Of a stretch of DNA of 64,000 bases, positions 47,601-59,313 are shown piece after piece (within the stretch, counting starts at the first letter, position 1; every line of letters begins with the position of its first letter). This DNA is from Apoda limacodes. Lineage: Eukaryota > Arthropoda > Insecta > Lepidoptera > Limacodidae. The DNA is taken from NCBI GenBank assembly GCA_946406115.1, contig OX291557.1, positions 21,236,501 through 21,300,500 of the forward strand. The letters run 5' to 3'. Under the pieces are notes generated by a model that ran no database searches, had not been told where the DNA came from, and was given only the letters and a program-made list of their open reading frames with translations. The position numbers and the translations under genes were made by a program.

Positions 47601-50600
47601 GTAAACTGTTTACTGCCCTAGGTATAGGAGTTATTGGTGGAATTATGATTGTATGTGAGGGATGCTTCAAACGAAGGCTTGAGTCTCGTTACTGTGAGGA
47701 GCGAGGGTATCTTTTGAAAAAAAAAATGTGTGCAGCATTTCGTTTGTTGCTGGGACACGAAATGTTGCTTGTGTTAAAAGAAAACTTGTACATATTTTGA
47801 AGAGATACCAAAGAAAATAAAGACTTGAAGAAAGTGGAATCCAGAGGTGAATTCAATAAATAGAATGTATCTTCTGTTTATTATTAAAAGGCACATCGGT
47901 TTTTAAAGGTACGAGACACGAAATTCATGCATAAATAAAATTATCGAAAAGAAATTGGTTTCATGTCAAAAAAATTATATTATCAAATTAAGGTTTTTGT
48001 CTGTATACTCATCAACTTAGAATAAACTCAGGTTGGTAAGTAAGTCACTTTAATAACAGATTTATTAAACTGTGCCTAAATAAATACAATAAAAGGAGGA
48101 AAACGGTCTTTTATTTTTTCTAGTAGTGACAGTAACGCTTTTCAATCATATACTAATAAAATAACAATTGAATCTAAGATTGTAAGTAATAACTAACCTC
48201 TCGGTAACCTTTTATGTACCGAAATCCCTAATTGCTTGTCTCATTATTGTATATCAAGCCATTGTGCCGTTTAGGTTTAACTCTTGGTGGACTCGGGTTC
48301 AGTCTAGTCTACGTGAATGGATATAAGATAGGTTCCGACGATACCTTTATTGACGAGAGGCTAAGTTTCCGAAACGTTAGAGCGCTGAATAATAATGGTG
48401 CATAATCCCTTATCGAGAGTCTAGCATTTAAGGGGAAGTTTGAAACGAACGTCAATTTCACTTCATATTCTGAAGAAAAAATCATATTTACACTAAAAAT
48501 TTTTTACCTACTTGAATAACCTTAAATAACCTTTATTACATTTTAATTTTATTAATTCGAGGCGGACTGTGTGGTAAATTCTTTCTTTATATATTTTTCG
48601 TTAACAGCATATACCCTACATACAAGCCCATAAGCCCAGCTTGCCCTACTAAAAATGTCGAGCTGGCCTTTTACCTGCCTTAGTATTTCTGTTTCTAACC
48701 TATGTCAATATGTTAAACAATGCGGTAATTGTCATTATCACAATGGTGCCTAATGGACGAGATAACGTAATCATATGGCGACCCTAGTGATAAGTGAAGA
48801 GATTTTTGGCACAGGGACTAAAAAAAACACAAGAGTACTTTTAAAACCGATCTGGAGTTCCCATCGAAGGTTTTTTTTCTGCGGGGCACTATTCGTTTAC
48901 GACGTAAGGAGAATTCAACTGACTTGATTTTTGGCACAGCAAAACAGAAGAATATTACAGAGATAGCCGCCGGTGATACCGCGTGTGACTATTTCTTGAC
49001 TACCCAACTTAGAACACATCACGCCTTAACCTTATTAACCTTAAGTATTTTTGACTAAGGGACAGCGAGAAGGACGCGTCCGTCCGGACGGAGAAAGGTT
49101 ATTGATACAGAGTTGATTCCCATTCCTGCGACATCTTAGCCTTAACCGTATTGCAAACGGCACGTTAATAGCAGCTGAGGGCACACAATACGTTAATTAA
49201 ATCGTCGTCGATATCAGCGCACGACGGCGTGCATCTACCCGACCTAACGGAGACCAACGCCGACGTAGCGTCTCGTAGCAGCCGACTGCTTCTTCCCTTA
49301 TTGAAACTGTACCTTAACAATGTTATAATTGAGCCCGTCATTTGCATAAAAGTTTTCTTCTGTTGTAAAATTTAGTATGAAAATATCATTAGGTCTTTAC
49401 TGTTTCGGTTTTAAGTATAATGTGGGGGAAAACTTCTGTTCGCCAACTTTTTTCGTCTTTAGTAGTCTGGAGAAAGTGTTAAGTGAATTTTGGCTGTTCA
49501 CAAGGTAATATTCAATATATGTTCCTCAGAGGTGTCCATTTTACACATGATTTTTTTCGCTGTCATGAGAATTTTTGAAGTAGCTGCAAAGCAATGACAC
49601 GATCACTGTCATCTGATTGCTGAAAGAGTTTTCAAGTATAACAACAATAGTTATTTGTTATACAAGTGAGTAAAAGCGTTTTTTGGTAGAAGTGCCGACT
49701 TTAAATCCTGAGCTAGCGATGTAGGCTAGAATTAAATGAAGAGGGTAGCAAGTTATTTAAATATAGACTACTGAGCATAGCGAGGGATTTAAAGGCACGA
49801 GACCGAAAAAATTTGCTCACGCGTCCAACATACAACTTTTCACCTATACTCGCGAGAAAAATATATACCTTTTTTTTAAAAAAAAGATTGAGTTTGCGTT
49901 CGAAATTGTACCTACTACAACCTCTGTCATTGCTATCAACACAACGTATGATATTATTTAAGTTAGTTGTATAAACTTTTAATAATACTAATAATTTATA
50001 AAAACTCACTTAAAAACGAAAAAATGCTATGTAGTTATATTCTTAATTAAAATGAACAAGGTTAAGTATTTGTTCCGAAATTTGTTTCTGACCAGTCATT
50101 GTAATGTTCGAACACTTAATTACTTTGCCTCACTAGTGAGCAAAATTCAATACAACAAAACTATCATTTTCGTGCTGGTGAGGTGAAAACAAATTTACAC
50201 ACAATTTTTCTTACTTGTATTATTTTGTAAACTCAAAATCATGAGAAATATGATTCAGGCTCGAAATATAAAAGAGTCGAAATGCAAAACGATTGAACTA
50301 TAATTAACGTAGTGGCCTTTCTTATTTAACAACAAGAAAGTAAAACAAAACCGGACTCGCGCATCGAGCCGGCCGCCGTTTACGTAATTTACAAATAAAA
50401 ACAAAAAGAATGCTGCTAAGCGTTCACCCATGCAATTACTGACCAAGCCCGGCGTTGCTTAACTTTGAGTATCGTTTCACACACACAATGATAACTGCAA
50501 GATTGAGCTTGTATGTGTTACTGTTTTTACGATAGAGCAACTAGATTATTAACTTAGTACCTTTATATATATATATATTTACTTTTATTTCCGTACGCAA

Positions 50601-50958
50601 CACCTCGTTTAAATAGAACTGACAAACGCTAGTTACAAATTCAATTTGAATCGATTTTAAACTGTTAATGAATAAATATAAGAAACTAATAACCAGTTGT
50701 AGCATTGAGATGTTAATCAACACTCGCATACAATTGAGGTGAGAAACTGCTATTGACTCTTGAGTTATTACATGTAATTGTAGATTATTATAACGTTGAT
50801 GTAGTTTAGTTACCTGCATTGGTGTCGCAAATTGTTCAATTACTTGGATTGATAAGGAGCATTACAGATGGTAATACGAACATGTACGGTCAGTTGCAGA
50901 ACTGCATATAGAATTTCAAAACAAAATAGAATGGCAAGTCACTTACACACTTTTATCG
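47601..50958. other. Anonymous stretch, 3.4 kb
   Basis: Open frames up to 98 codons show no domain. Composition is somewhat richer in GC around 49030-49330, where CpG is frequent, but neither strand gives a convincing exon. No tandem or inverted repeat was noticed. Confidence 0.35.
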
Positions 50959-51042
50959 TATCCGTAGCCTAGTGGATAGACGTATCAGATCTTAATACGT
51001 GTACTCAGTGCAATGCAGGTTGTGGATTCGAATTTCACCTTA
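50959..51042 (+). repeat. tRNA-like sequence, probably a SINE head or tRNA pseudogene
   Basis: The A-box TAGCCTAGTGG (50965-50975) and a B-box-like GGATTCGAATT (51024-51034) are correctly spaced for a polymerase III promoter. The acceptor ends do not pair well and the B-box departs from GGTTCRANNCC, so I do not call a functional tRNA. No SINE body was recognised downstream. Confidence 0.5.
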
Positions 51043-51136
51043 TGCCTTTCTTTTTGTTTTTGTTACATTTTACGAATTATGAATAGACCAATTTTCTAAT
51101 AGCTTTTAAGTTAGATTCGGAGACTACGTGGGTGAA

Positions 51137-51296
51137 CATTTTATTTTTGTCGTTGCCGATTTGTTTCTGGGGGTGCTTGTGCTGACAAGGTTGTTTGGTG
51201 TTTTTATTTAGCTATTCAGTTATATGCGGTCAATACATTTTATTTTTGTGGATGTTAATGCTTGTGTTGATAAGGTTGTTTGGTGTTTTTATTAAA
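51137..51296. repeat. Imperfect direct duplication
   Basis: ACATTTTATTTTTGT and GGTTGTTTGGTGTTTTTATT occur twice (51137-51210 and 51235-51296), immediately upstream of the Tc1-like relic. It may be part of that element's 5' region. Confidence 0.65.
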
Positions 51297-51414
51297 TTTT
51301 TTTGCTGAAAATAATATGCAGGCCAATATTAATATTCAAGAGAGGATGCGTATTATAATACTATATAATATGGGTTACAATATATCTCAAATTTGAAATG
51401 AGACTGATTTTACC

Positions 51415-51544
51415 GTAAGTATTTTATTTGATGTTAATATTATATCATAATTCTTATACCAAAATATTATAATCTAAAAAAAATTTAAAATATAATTCAG
51501 TAGTTTGAAAAATGTTTATTTTGATCTGGCTCTTTGGTTTTTAG
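51415..51544 (+). other. Candidate GT-AG intron in the Tc1-like relic
   Basis: Removing 130 bp beginning GTAAGTATTTT and ending TTGGTTTTTAG joins two parts of the helix-turn-helix region in phase (33 codons upstream, then TGG ATT ACC). The joined product ETDFT-WITVKRWISR aligns with the family without gap. Donor and acceptor fit the consensus. The alternative is an AT-rich insertion that happens to look like an intron. Confidence 0.5.
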
Positions 51545-51849
51545 TGGATTACCGTTAAGCGTTGGATCTCACGCAACCAAGAGGAGGGGAAATTATCAGC
51601 TCGACCTCGAACGACGTCCGCGGCACATTGATGCAACTCAAAGAAGATTTATGGTAGAACAATGTTTTCATACCGACTGCTGTGTTTGGGAACATGTTTT
51701 ATACACACTGATCGTCGAGCTCTGCATATTGAAGGATTGCATCATAGGAAGCCAGCTAAAAAACCCTTTTTAACTAATACCCATAAACAAAATAGATTGT
51801 TGGTTGCAAGGGAGTATTTAGATTTTGACTGGGAGCACACCTTATTCAC

Positions 51850-52206
51850 CAGCGTTGCCAGATTTTTTTATTGCCAAGTCGGGATTTAGGAACTTTTTGA
51901 GTGAAAAAGCAAGATTCTTGCCTCCAAAGCGGGACATAGTAAAAAAACGTTTATAAGCAAAAATTTTTTGAATAGTTATTTGAGTTCAAATTACGTTTAC
52001 GTGACAGTGAAGAACATGTATTTTAATAAAAATATGATATTTTAAATCAGATTTAGGTACCTTATCGTTAAATAGTTAAGTCAGTACGCTGCACGCACGG
52101 TCGAATTATTCCTGAAAAGCGGGATTGAGCCTGTCCCGCGCGAGACATTTAATTTTGATTTAAAAATCGGGACGTCCCGCCAAAATCGGGAAGACTGGTA
52201 GCGCTG
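51850..52206. mobile_element. 357-bp hAT-type MITE with 8-bp target duplication
   Basis: The termini CAGCGTTGCCAG and, inverted at the right, CAGCGCTACCAG begin with CAG as in hAT elements. TTATTCAC is exactly repeated on both sides (51842-51849 and 52207-52214). Deleting the element and one copy of TTATTCAC restores the transposase frame HTLFTNEKSF. The interior is AT-rich with CCCGC-type blocks near the right end and encodes nothing. Confidence 0.92.
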
Positions 52207-52370
52207 TTATTCACCAATGAGAAGTCGTTTGTATCATCTGAAAACGGGAGGCTTTATTTTTGGCGCAGAAATGGAACCCGTTATGCAGAACAAAATGCTG
52301 TCGAGGGCATATAGTGCAGGATTGGATTACTCAACACCCGGACATTACTGTTATTCCTTGGCTTGCTTCT

Positions 52371-52495
52371 GTGAAAATATCAACTGTCTAACTATCACGG
52401 TTCATGAGATACAGCCTGGTGACAGACGGACGGACGGTCGGACAGCGGAGTCTTAGTAATAGGGTTCCGCTAATTACCCACGGAACCCTAAAAAT
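52371..52495 (+). repeat. CCGGCCAAGTGCG-family repeat tail
   Basis: GGTTCATGAGATACAGCCTG, then GACGGACGGACGGTCGGACA and CCCACGGAACCC mark the 3' end of the family. The same block occurs inverted near 34430. Confidence 0.75.
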
Positions 52496-52860
52496 AAAGT
52501 ACTACTTTTCTTACAGATATTATTTTACATTTCAATATATTTAAGACATAACATATTTTTTTTACTTTGTTGTTTTTCAAAATTTAGCACCGTTACCGAA
52601 TGAATAGTGACTTGTATTTTTTTTTTATTCTTACGGTTAAATTTCAATTTTCTTTTCATTACGAAAACGAATACTTAAGCCATAACCATACAGGAAATAT
52701 ATATATATATATAGAGAAAAAAAGACATTTTTATTAGATTGCATGTGTTTTAATTCTTGCAAACAAAACAAAAAGTTCTCATACCAATTGGTCCTTTCCA
52801 GAGAGAACTAGATGTCAAAATATAAAAAAAAGTAATTCCTAACAAAAATACTCAAAACAG
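52496..52860. other. Anonymous AT-rich stretch
   Basis: An AT-dinucleotide run lies near 52697-52713. Nothing else was seen. Confidence 0.4.
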
Positions 52861-52934
52861 AAGTAGCGTGATTTGAACCATAGGCTTTCCAATCAATGTC
52901 ACTTCGCCTATCAATCAAACCACCGGGCAGACAA
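52861..52934 (-). repeat. tRNA-like sequence (SINE head or pseudogene)
   Basis: On the minus strand, TGCCCGGTGGTTTGATTGAT resembles an A-box region and ATGGTTCAAATCACGC a B-box region, at tRNA-like spacing. No stable acceptor stem is evident. Confidence 0.45.
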
Positions 52935-53296
52935 CACTTAATGCGAAGTAAACAATACTTATGTAGAACGACAATGCAGTTTACGCCTCATTAATTTTTT
53001 AGGTTAAGAAACCAAAATCAATAAGAACGGTTTAAAGAAACTGGTTCCAGTATTTAGTATAAAGAAAACTAAACCTAATTTCGTCGATTTAAGGTTCGTG
53101 CGAGATTCACAGAACGGCTCCACGCAATTTTAACCTTTACACTATGCATGGACTTTAGCAAATGACTGTACATATACATCATACATATTTACTTAATTGT
53201 AGGTAGGTAGTTACTCCTAAAATGATATTTTTTAGACCTCAAGCATTGCAAAAAATTATTTTTTTAATTCGATCGTTTTAAATCGAGAATTTATAT

Positions 53297-53580
53297 CCTC
53301 ATCAGCCTCATACGGCCCCAGTGTTGGGGCACGGCCTACCCTCACCGAAGGTAATTTGGGCCATAGTCCACACGCGGGCCCAGTGCGGATTGTGAACTTC
53401 AATTACGTCTTTTTTAAGTATGCAGGTTCCCTCACTATGTTTTTCTTCACCGAAAGGCCAATGGTATAAATAATCAATGTACTTGAGTAATTAAGAAAAA
53501 GACTCATTGGAACACGCCGGGCTCGAACACCCGCCACTCACGACACAAGGTAAAATCGAAACTATTTGGCCACCTCCGAC
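53297..53580 (-). mobile_element. Lepidopteran tRNA-derived SINE
   Basis: The minus-strand head has an A-box region GGTGGCCAAATAGTTTCGAT and a B-box region CGGGTGTTCGAGCCCGG. The body contains, on the plus strand, CCCACTG-like cores: GGCCCCAGTGTTGGGGC, CACGCGGGCCCAGTGCGGAT and CTATGTTTTTCTTCACCGAA. This core is very common in moth and butterfly genomes. The 3' end lies near 53297. Confidence 0.8.
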
Positions 53581-54629
53581 TTTATTTACATACAGCTACC
53601 TAAATAAATCTGTTTTGTGCGTGATTTCCAGCATTATAAATTGGAAAATAATGTGAGAACAAATATCTGTACAACATAGGCATTACTGACAGTCCTCCAT
53701 GAAGAGACTGCATGGAAGCCGAGGAGATACCAGCTTATCTGTTCTACTAACACTGCAAAAGCATCAGCACTCAACGGGTAAAGCTCCTGAACAATTCGGA
53801 ACCATCAGAGAGGTACATTCTAAGTAACATAAAATTCTTGATTTCTGGACAGAGAGAAAATTAGTATGAGTTATAGGCGTATCCAGGATTTTTTTTTGAG
53901 GGGCCACCCCACTGGCTTTACCTCGTATTCGATAAAAAAAAGCGTACACAAAAGCATAAGCAAACACGTTAGTTCTTTATTTCCATCAATAATATACATT
54001 GATTTCAACACATTTCGCAAACCGAGACAGTAAAATCAAAAACCCAGACTAGACACTAAAAAGATCAATCAGCTAGACACATTTCACATAAAACAATGGG
54101 TACTATTTTGCAACACCTATTTTTAGTTTTAACAAGGTATTTTATAGAACACAGTTAATCTTCTACTGACTTCAGCGATGTCAGTAGAGTCCAATTTGCT
54201 GAAGCCATAAAATTTAAGCGTTTAAAGTCTATAAAAACAGATCCCATTACTGTGCGCCTGCGCTTTCTGTTTAGAGCTGGTGTTACGTTATGCGCAAAAA
54301 TCGTAAAGTAACTTCTCGGCGATAAAGAATGCAGCTAGGAAATTGCGCACTAGTGTTGAGAAGTGGCGTATGTTATAACGCAAATAAATGGCGGTTTTTT
54401 AACGAAAGTACATACAACATGTGACTCTTTTTATTTCAAAGTTTATTCATTCCAAGCTAAATTATTGTAATTTCATATAACACATATAATTTATACTTAT
54501 ATAATAACGCTGAAGAGTATGCATGTTTTATTTTGTTTGAACGAGTTTATCTCTGGATGTACCAGTCAAATTTGAAAAAATCTTTTTGCATTTGATAGCC
54601 TATAAATTAATTGGTTCAAGAATTATACA
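53581..54629. other. Anonymous stretch
   Basis: No recognisable gene or repeat. A 67-codon minus frame at 53764-53967 has no motif. Confidence 0.35.
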
Positions 54630-55310
54630 ATACGGATTGCGCTAATCGAATGAATTTTGCAAACAAAATGCTTTGGAGGTTCAACAATTTTGAAAATATA
54701 CGGTTCAGTGACAAAGCGAACTTTCACCTCAATGGACATGACACCGCAAGAAACCACAGCTTAAAATGGTTTATATAAGTTTGTTTTTACCGTATTAAAT
54801 CAAGTGGACCGGTAGTCAAAATTTTACACTGACAGCTGACGTACAACTACCAAAAGAACAAAAAACCTACCTTTCTATGCCTTGTGGTGTTTGTAGTAAG
54901 TTGTTTTAAGTTGAAATATTTTAGATTGAAATTCATGGACCGTGGTTGTGACGTCATTTGGTCATCTGTGGTCGAAAATAGTCGTTGTTTCTCGTACCTG
55001 CACCACACTCGTTAATGAACACAATTGACAGTACTGGGTAGAGGAGAATCCGAGACGAAAGCATAAACGACCCCTGCATAGCCGAAAGGTCGTTGTATGG
55101 GCAGCTATGTATCAACGAGGCCCACCACTCAATGTAAATTGTGACTGTTATTGCAATTGCGAATCTTTTTAGCCCAGAGTTGCAGGAATTTCATAGTCTT
55201 AATTAAAGAACAAGATGTGGCCACCTGCAATACGTAAGATCAATCAATTGGATCATTTTGCGTAGAGGCGTAACATCAACTGGCCTCGTAGAACTTATTC
55301 AGGATTTTAT
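54630..55310 (+). pseudogene. Second Tc1/mariner-superfamily transposase relic
   Basis: The first part reads TDCANRMNFANKMLWRFNNF then ENIRFSDKANFHLNGH, matching the conserved block with the first catalytic Asp (FSDEAxFHLNG) of a Tc1/mariner-superfamily lineage common in insects. About 270 bp of unrelated DNA (roughly 54739-55010) follows. The gene then resumes with NEHN, a stop, QYWVEENPRRKHKRPLHSRK and VVVWAAMY. Further on QDVATCNT (the QDGATCHT block with the second Asp) and INWPRRT can be read in other frames. The final Asp block is not seen. Frameshifts and stops show that it is long dead. No termini were located. Confidence 0.75.
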
Positions 55311-55498
55311 AAAAAAAATGTTTAATAATTGTTATGGCAATTTTTGAGATTTGGACTGAAATTCCTGTTTGTTTTATGCTACTTGTAATAAAGGTTGTGA
55401 TTATGCATACACAAGTTTTTTTCGTTTATTGTTCATTTATTATATTTTTTGATAATAATAATAATATACTTTATTGCATCAACATAATAATTTTACAA

Positions 55499-55692
55499 AA
55501 AAACTGGTTGCCTGTAAAGTCGGTATACGGGCGAAAGTTTTACGTGACAATGATTTTATGTCTGTCTCTCTCGCTCTTAGGCGGGCGCGTGCCTCTCACT
55601 CGCTCTCATTGTGAGCGCATAACGTGAGCGGAGCGTAACGCAGTTTCTTGAAGTGTCACCCGGCAAACCAATTTATAAGACGTTGTCACGTC
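55499..55692 (-). mobile_element. MITE, subfamily B, copy 2
   Basis: The inverted copy of the element at 24422-24617 includes the extended 3' end AACTGGTTGCCTGTAAAGTC and the shortened GCACGCGCCCGCC core. It sits in the LINE 3' UTR, so it inserted after that LINE. Confidence 0.85.
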
Positions 55693-55830
55693 AAAAAAAA
55701 ACATATTTACAAATAAAGAAAAACAAAAGGCGATCTTATCGCTTTAAAGTGATCTCTTCCAGACAAGGGAAGAGGAAATAGTAAAGTTAAACAAAGTATA
55801 GAAGGTGTGTTTTGATACAGATATTAAGAA

Positions 55831-55857
55831 GTATATATATATATATATATATATATC
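55831..55857. repeat. TA dinucleotide microsatellite
   Basis: About thirteen TA units lie within the LINE 3' UTR. Confidence 0.9.
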
Positions 55858-56408
55858 ATACAATAATGCATATAAAATAAATAAGTAAATACAGATAAAT
55901 AACATATATGAATAATGTATACATAAATACATAAATAGATGTACCTATATAAATACATATGTATAATAAATATAATTATAATATATATTACGTATAAGTA
56001 AATTTATATTAACAAATATAGGTAGTAATGTTATTTTAGTTCTTCAAGTAATGAGCAATAATAAGATTTTTAAATATTGCCTTCGATTTTGCTCTTTTTA
56101 TTTCTAAAGGTGAAGTGTTCCATAATCTAACAGCCTTTACAGTGAAAGAATCATCATACAATTGTGAGGAATGCAAAGGAGTTTTTAGCATCCAGCGTGT
56201 TGTCTTTCGAAGAGAAGTATTTCTGATAAAATTAAAACTTTTCTTTAAGTATACTGGTGTGTTTGGATTGAACAGGACATTATACAGAAGAAAGAGAACA
56301 TGAGCATCCCGGCGAAGTCGAATTGGGAGCCACTTGAGCTTTGATCTAAATTCGGAAATATGGTTGTACTTACGTAGACCAAATATGAGTCTAATGCAGA
56401 AGTTTTGA

Positions 56409-58769
56409 AGTTTTATTTTAAATCAAATAAAACAGGTCTACATGTCAAATTGTAATAAGTACTTTCATGTGAAAATATGTCTGCCAGACTACCACGTCAG
56501 CAGAATTGAGAAAATAAGTCATCAGGTGCAGAAGGTTAATAATAGAAATTATCTGTATCAAAACAGCGATTTTGTTAAATAATTGCAAACACTGTTGCAC
56601 GAGACTGACAGCTTGAGTTCGCAACAATTTTTATGTTTCTGAAACAAGCGTGACGTACCTAGTTTCTAGTTAGTTTCCATTAATCAAAACCTTCAAATGT
56701 AAGAATTATTATTCGTTTTATTTAATGATTTCAGTGTTTTGTACAATAAAAGTGCCCTAGTAAGTTTTACATAGCTGTTTCTATTAATATCTTTCATTTT
56801 AATGCAACAATGGCACATTCAATAATACTGTTGCATTTCTACAAGACAAGTTAGCAAATTTAATTACTTATGTGTATAAAATAGTTTAGAAATCCATAAA
56901 TCTATTCTTTTTGTGAATTACTTTATTTAAAATAAATTTCAATAAATTTATTGACTTGTTGTATTGTGCCTATTGTACACATAGGTGAAAATAACAATTT
57001 TGAAACAAACTCATCCTAAAAGTGTACCATGAAACTCTATACTGCACCGCAATACACTTCACTTTTTAAATTAGTTTTTGAACAAACCTGCCTTTTAAAC
57101 AATTTCAATTCTTCTTACAGGTACTAGGCATTTTTCACGGATTTTTTGATTTGCACTCCTAGAGCAAAAAAACTATGACCATTAAATTATTTCTAAAAAT
57201 GATTTTTTTAATGAATATGTATCACTTCAATAAAACTTTTTAGTAAAATTTTCAATAAAAAATTATATTGAATATTAACTTTTATATTTATCTAAGCCAA
57301 ATGAAAAATACATCATTTATATGCCTTAGATAAAACATTACCTTAATTTCTGAACAGCAAAACAACACTTACAATAAATTCAAAACCACTTCCTGGTAAC
57401 ATTTTATAAACCCAGATCTATTTGTTTACAAAAAAGAACTTGAAATTCAACACCACTCCTGAGTTAAGTTGGCCCTTTTTTTTCATCTTATCAAAACATT
57501 AGTCAGTTGACAATTTTTGGGCAATACATAATAATTAAATAAAGTATGAAAATATACAATGTTTAATTGTGTTTATAATAACTAAAAACATTTTAAACAA
57601 AAAAATGTCTAAAATTATGCCCTGGTGCAATATTGTGGTTCAGTACCTAAGGGGTTAAATTACCGTATGAGTGCAATCTAGCGCTTATTGAGAGAAACAG
57701 CAACAAATCTGTTTGTTGGAAACAATATTTAAAGTTATGCATCATTGGGCTTGATCAGTTACTGGATTGGACAGCTTAGTGTCATCCCTTTTGTTTTAGT
57801 TTGTGTTGGTATATTACGTAAATAGTGAAACGGAACCCACAAGTTATAAAACAAATTGTTCATGATCAGCATTACAATATAAGCAGAAAGGAAATACTTT
57901 ATTTGGAATAAAAAATGTTCAGTATAGGTATGTGAATAGACTGTGACCCAATTGTGTCCCAAACTATGTCGTATGAATCATAGTTTTGTAGGAACATTGG
58001 AGTAAATTTCTTAATAGAAGGCTCCAATTTTATAATTATTTTACTATGTATATTCCAAAATTGACCCCATACATTCATTTGTTACTTTGTACTGCTGAAA
58101 ATATGTTTATGTAGGTACTACCTAGTTATGTCTGCCTTCTTTTTGGTAATTGATGTTCTCTGCTATTTTAAGGATGAACTGGGAATGATTTAAATTGTGT
58201 ACCTACATGCATATAGAAAAACCAACATAAACTTGTGATTTATCTGGAGTGTATTTCGAGTGTGTTTATTACAAGCATTATGTTATTTCTTAGAGAGCCG
58301 AATGCATATGACGGAATTAAACTCATTAACAATAATTTGACTTTGATACACACATGGTAATATAACTTTGAAAAGTTTTAAATATTTTATAACCTCAAAA
58401 AAAGTTGTGATAGTTTCTTATAACATAATAATGAAATTACTTACCATAACGTCACTAAGTTTATAGATGCCTTCCGAAGCAAATTATAGCATGCACAATT
58501 TATAAATTCTTTTCTATTGAGAAATTAAAAAGAACAGTGTTTATTTGTTATGGTTTTTTTTAACATTTCTTTTATGTTTGAATTGATTGACAGCTATGCA
58601 CAGGGTTACCAAATTATCATATTATATACAACGGTCCAGATAAATGACCACAAATTCCCACAGAATCTTTCATGGTCAATAGTTTTAATGTGTCTCTTGG
58701 TAAATGTGTAGGTACCATTTGTTTTTCATTTCAATGGCGAACAAACGAGCCATAATTTCTAGGAAGACC
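56409..58769. other. Anonymous AT-rich stretch, 2.4 kb
   Basis: No gene, inverted repeat or tandem repeat was recognised. Frames are short and AT-driven. Confidence 0.4.
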
Positions 58770-59207
58770 ATGGGCGCGTTCATTCTGGGATTAAGAGTAC
58801 CCACGAATGATACTTTTCACACTTTTGAAAACGCCAGTTTTGCCACCGACACCTACCGTTCGTGTAGCTTTGAAACGTTACTAACATAATTTTTGGTTAC
58901 AAAACTTGCAAAACGAAGGGTTGACACACTACGATAAAAATACACACACACTACCATAAACAATGAATATGTATAGGCAGTTTGACAGATTAACACAAAA
59001 AACCCACCTCCAGACATGGGTCTAAAGTTTCATTTTTCGCTGGCAAAAGTGACAAAAATAACAAAAATATCGTAAACGAACGCGTGACAGTTTGTCACAG
59101 ATGATACTAAATTGTGATATTTTTGATACCAATGCTAAACGAACGTATGACAGGTAGCAAAAGTAATGAAAATAATGATTCTGCATCCCAGAACGAACGC
59201 GCCCCAT
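58770..59207. mobile_element. 438-bp inverted-repeat element
   Basis: The left end ATGGGCGCGTTCATTCTGGG and, inverted at the right, ATGGGGCGCGTTCGTTCTGG are matching termini. Inside, ACGAACG-type motifs recur (near 59076, 59141 and the ends). It encodes nothing recognisable; the 61-codon frame at 58704-58889 merely overlaps the left arm. Confidence 0.65.
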
Positions 59208-59313
59208 ATACTGCAGTGTAGTGTGTAAAATAAAAGGTGCGTTTTATTTGAAAGCAAAATCGTCTTAGATAACATTAAATGCGCTCTATAATGTATATGT
59301 ACATAATAGGTAC

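Larger units (their letters stand above)
51316..52370 (+). pseudogene. Tc1-like transposase relic, interrupted
   Basis: The frame opens at 51316 with MQANINIQERMRIIILYNMG, the first helix-turn-helix of Tc1-like transposases, and meets a TGA shortly after. After a candidate intron it continues ITVKRWISRNQEEGKL, the second DNA-binding part. A shifted frame gives RRALHIEGLHHRKPAKKPFL and NRLLVAREYLDFDWEHTLF. A hAT-type MITE (51850-52206) splits the gene exactly here. Beyond it the frame resumes with FTNEKSFVSSENGRLYFWRR, where the usual first catalytic Asp (FTDEKSF) is Asn. After AVEGI a large deletion removes the second catalytic block, and only WITQHPDITVIPWLA remains before the sequence runs into another repeat. 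The third Asp (SPDLNPIE block) is lost. Confidence 0.85.
55445..56408 (-). pseudogene. LINE ORF2 C-terminus and 3' UTR, with a MITE in the UTR
   Basis: An uninterrupted minus-strand frame from about 56406 to a TAA at 56036-56038 reads IRLIFGLRKYNHISEFRSKL, KWLPIRLRRDAHVLFLLYNV and, near the end, TVKAVRLWNTSPLEIKRAKS. This is the C-terminal region of a Jockey/I-type LINE. It lacks the reverse transcriptase proper, as expected from 5' truncation. The 3' UTR follows through AT-rich and TA-repeat DNA to a GCGATAAGATCGCCTTTTG block, is interrupted by the MITE at 55499-55692, and ends CAATAAAGTATATTATTATT, a polyadenylation signal with an ATT-repeat tail. The open frame suggests a fairly young insertion. 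Confidence 0.8.

Noticed and set aside
50959..51042. A functional tRNA gene.
   Set aside because: A- and B-box-like sequences are present, but the acceptor stem and T-arm do not pair properly and the B-box is off consensus.
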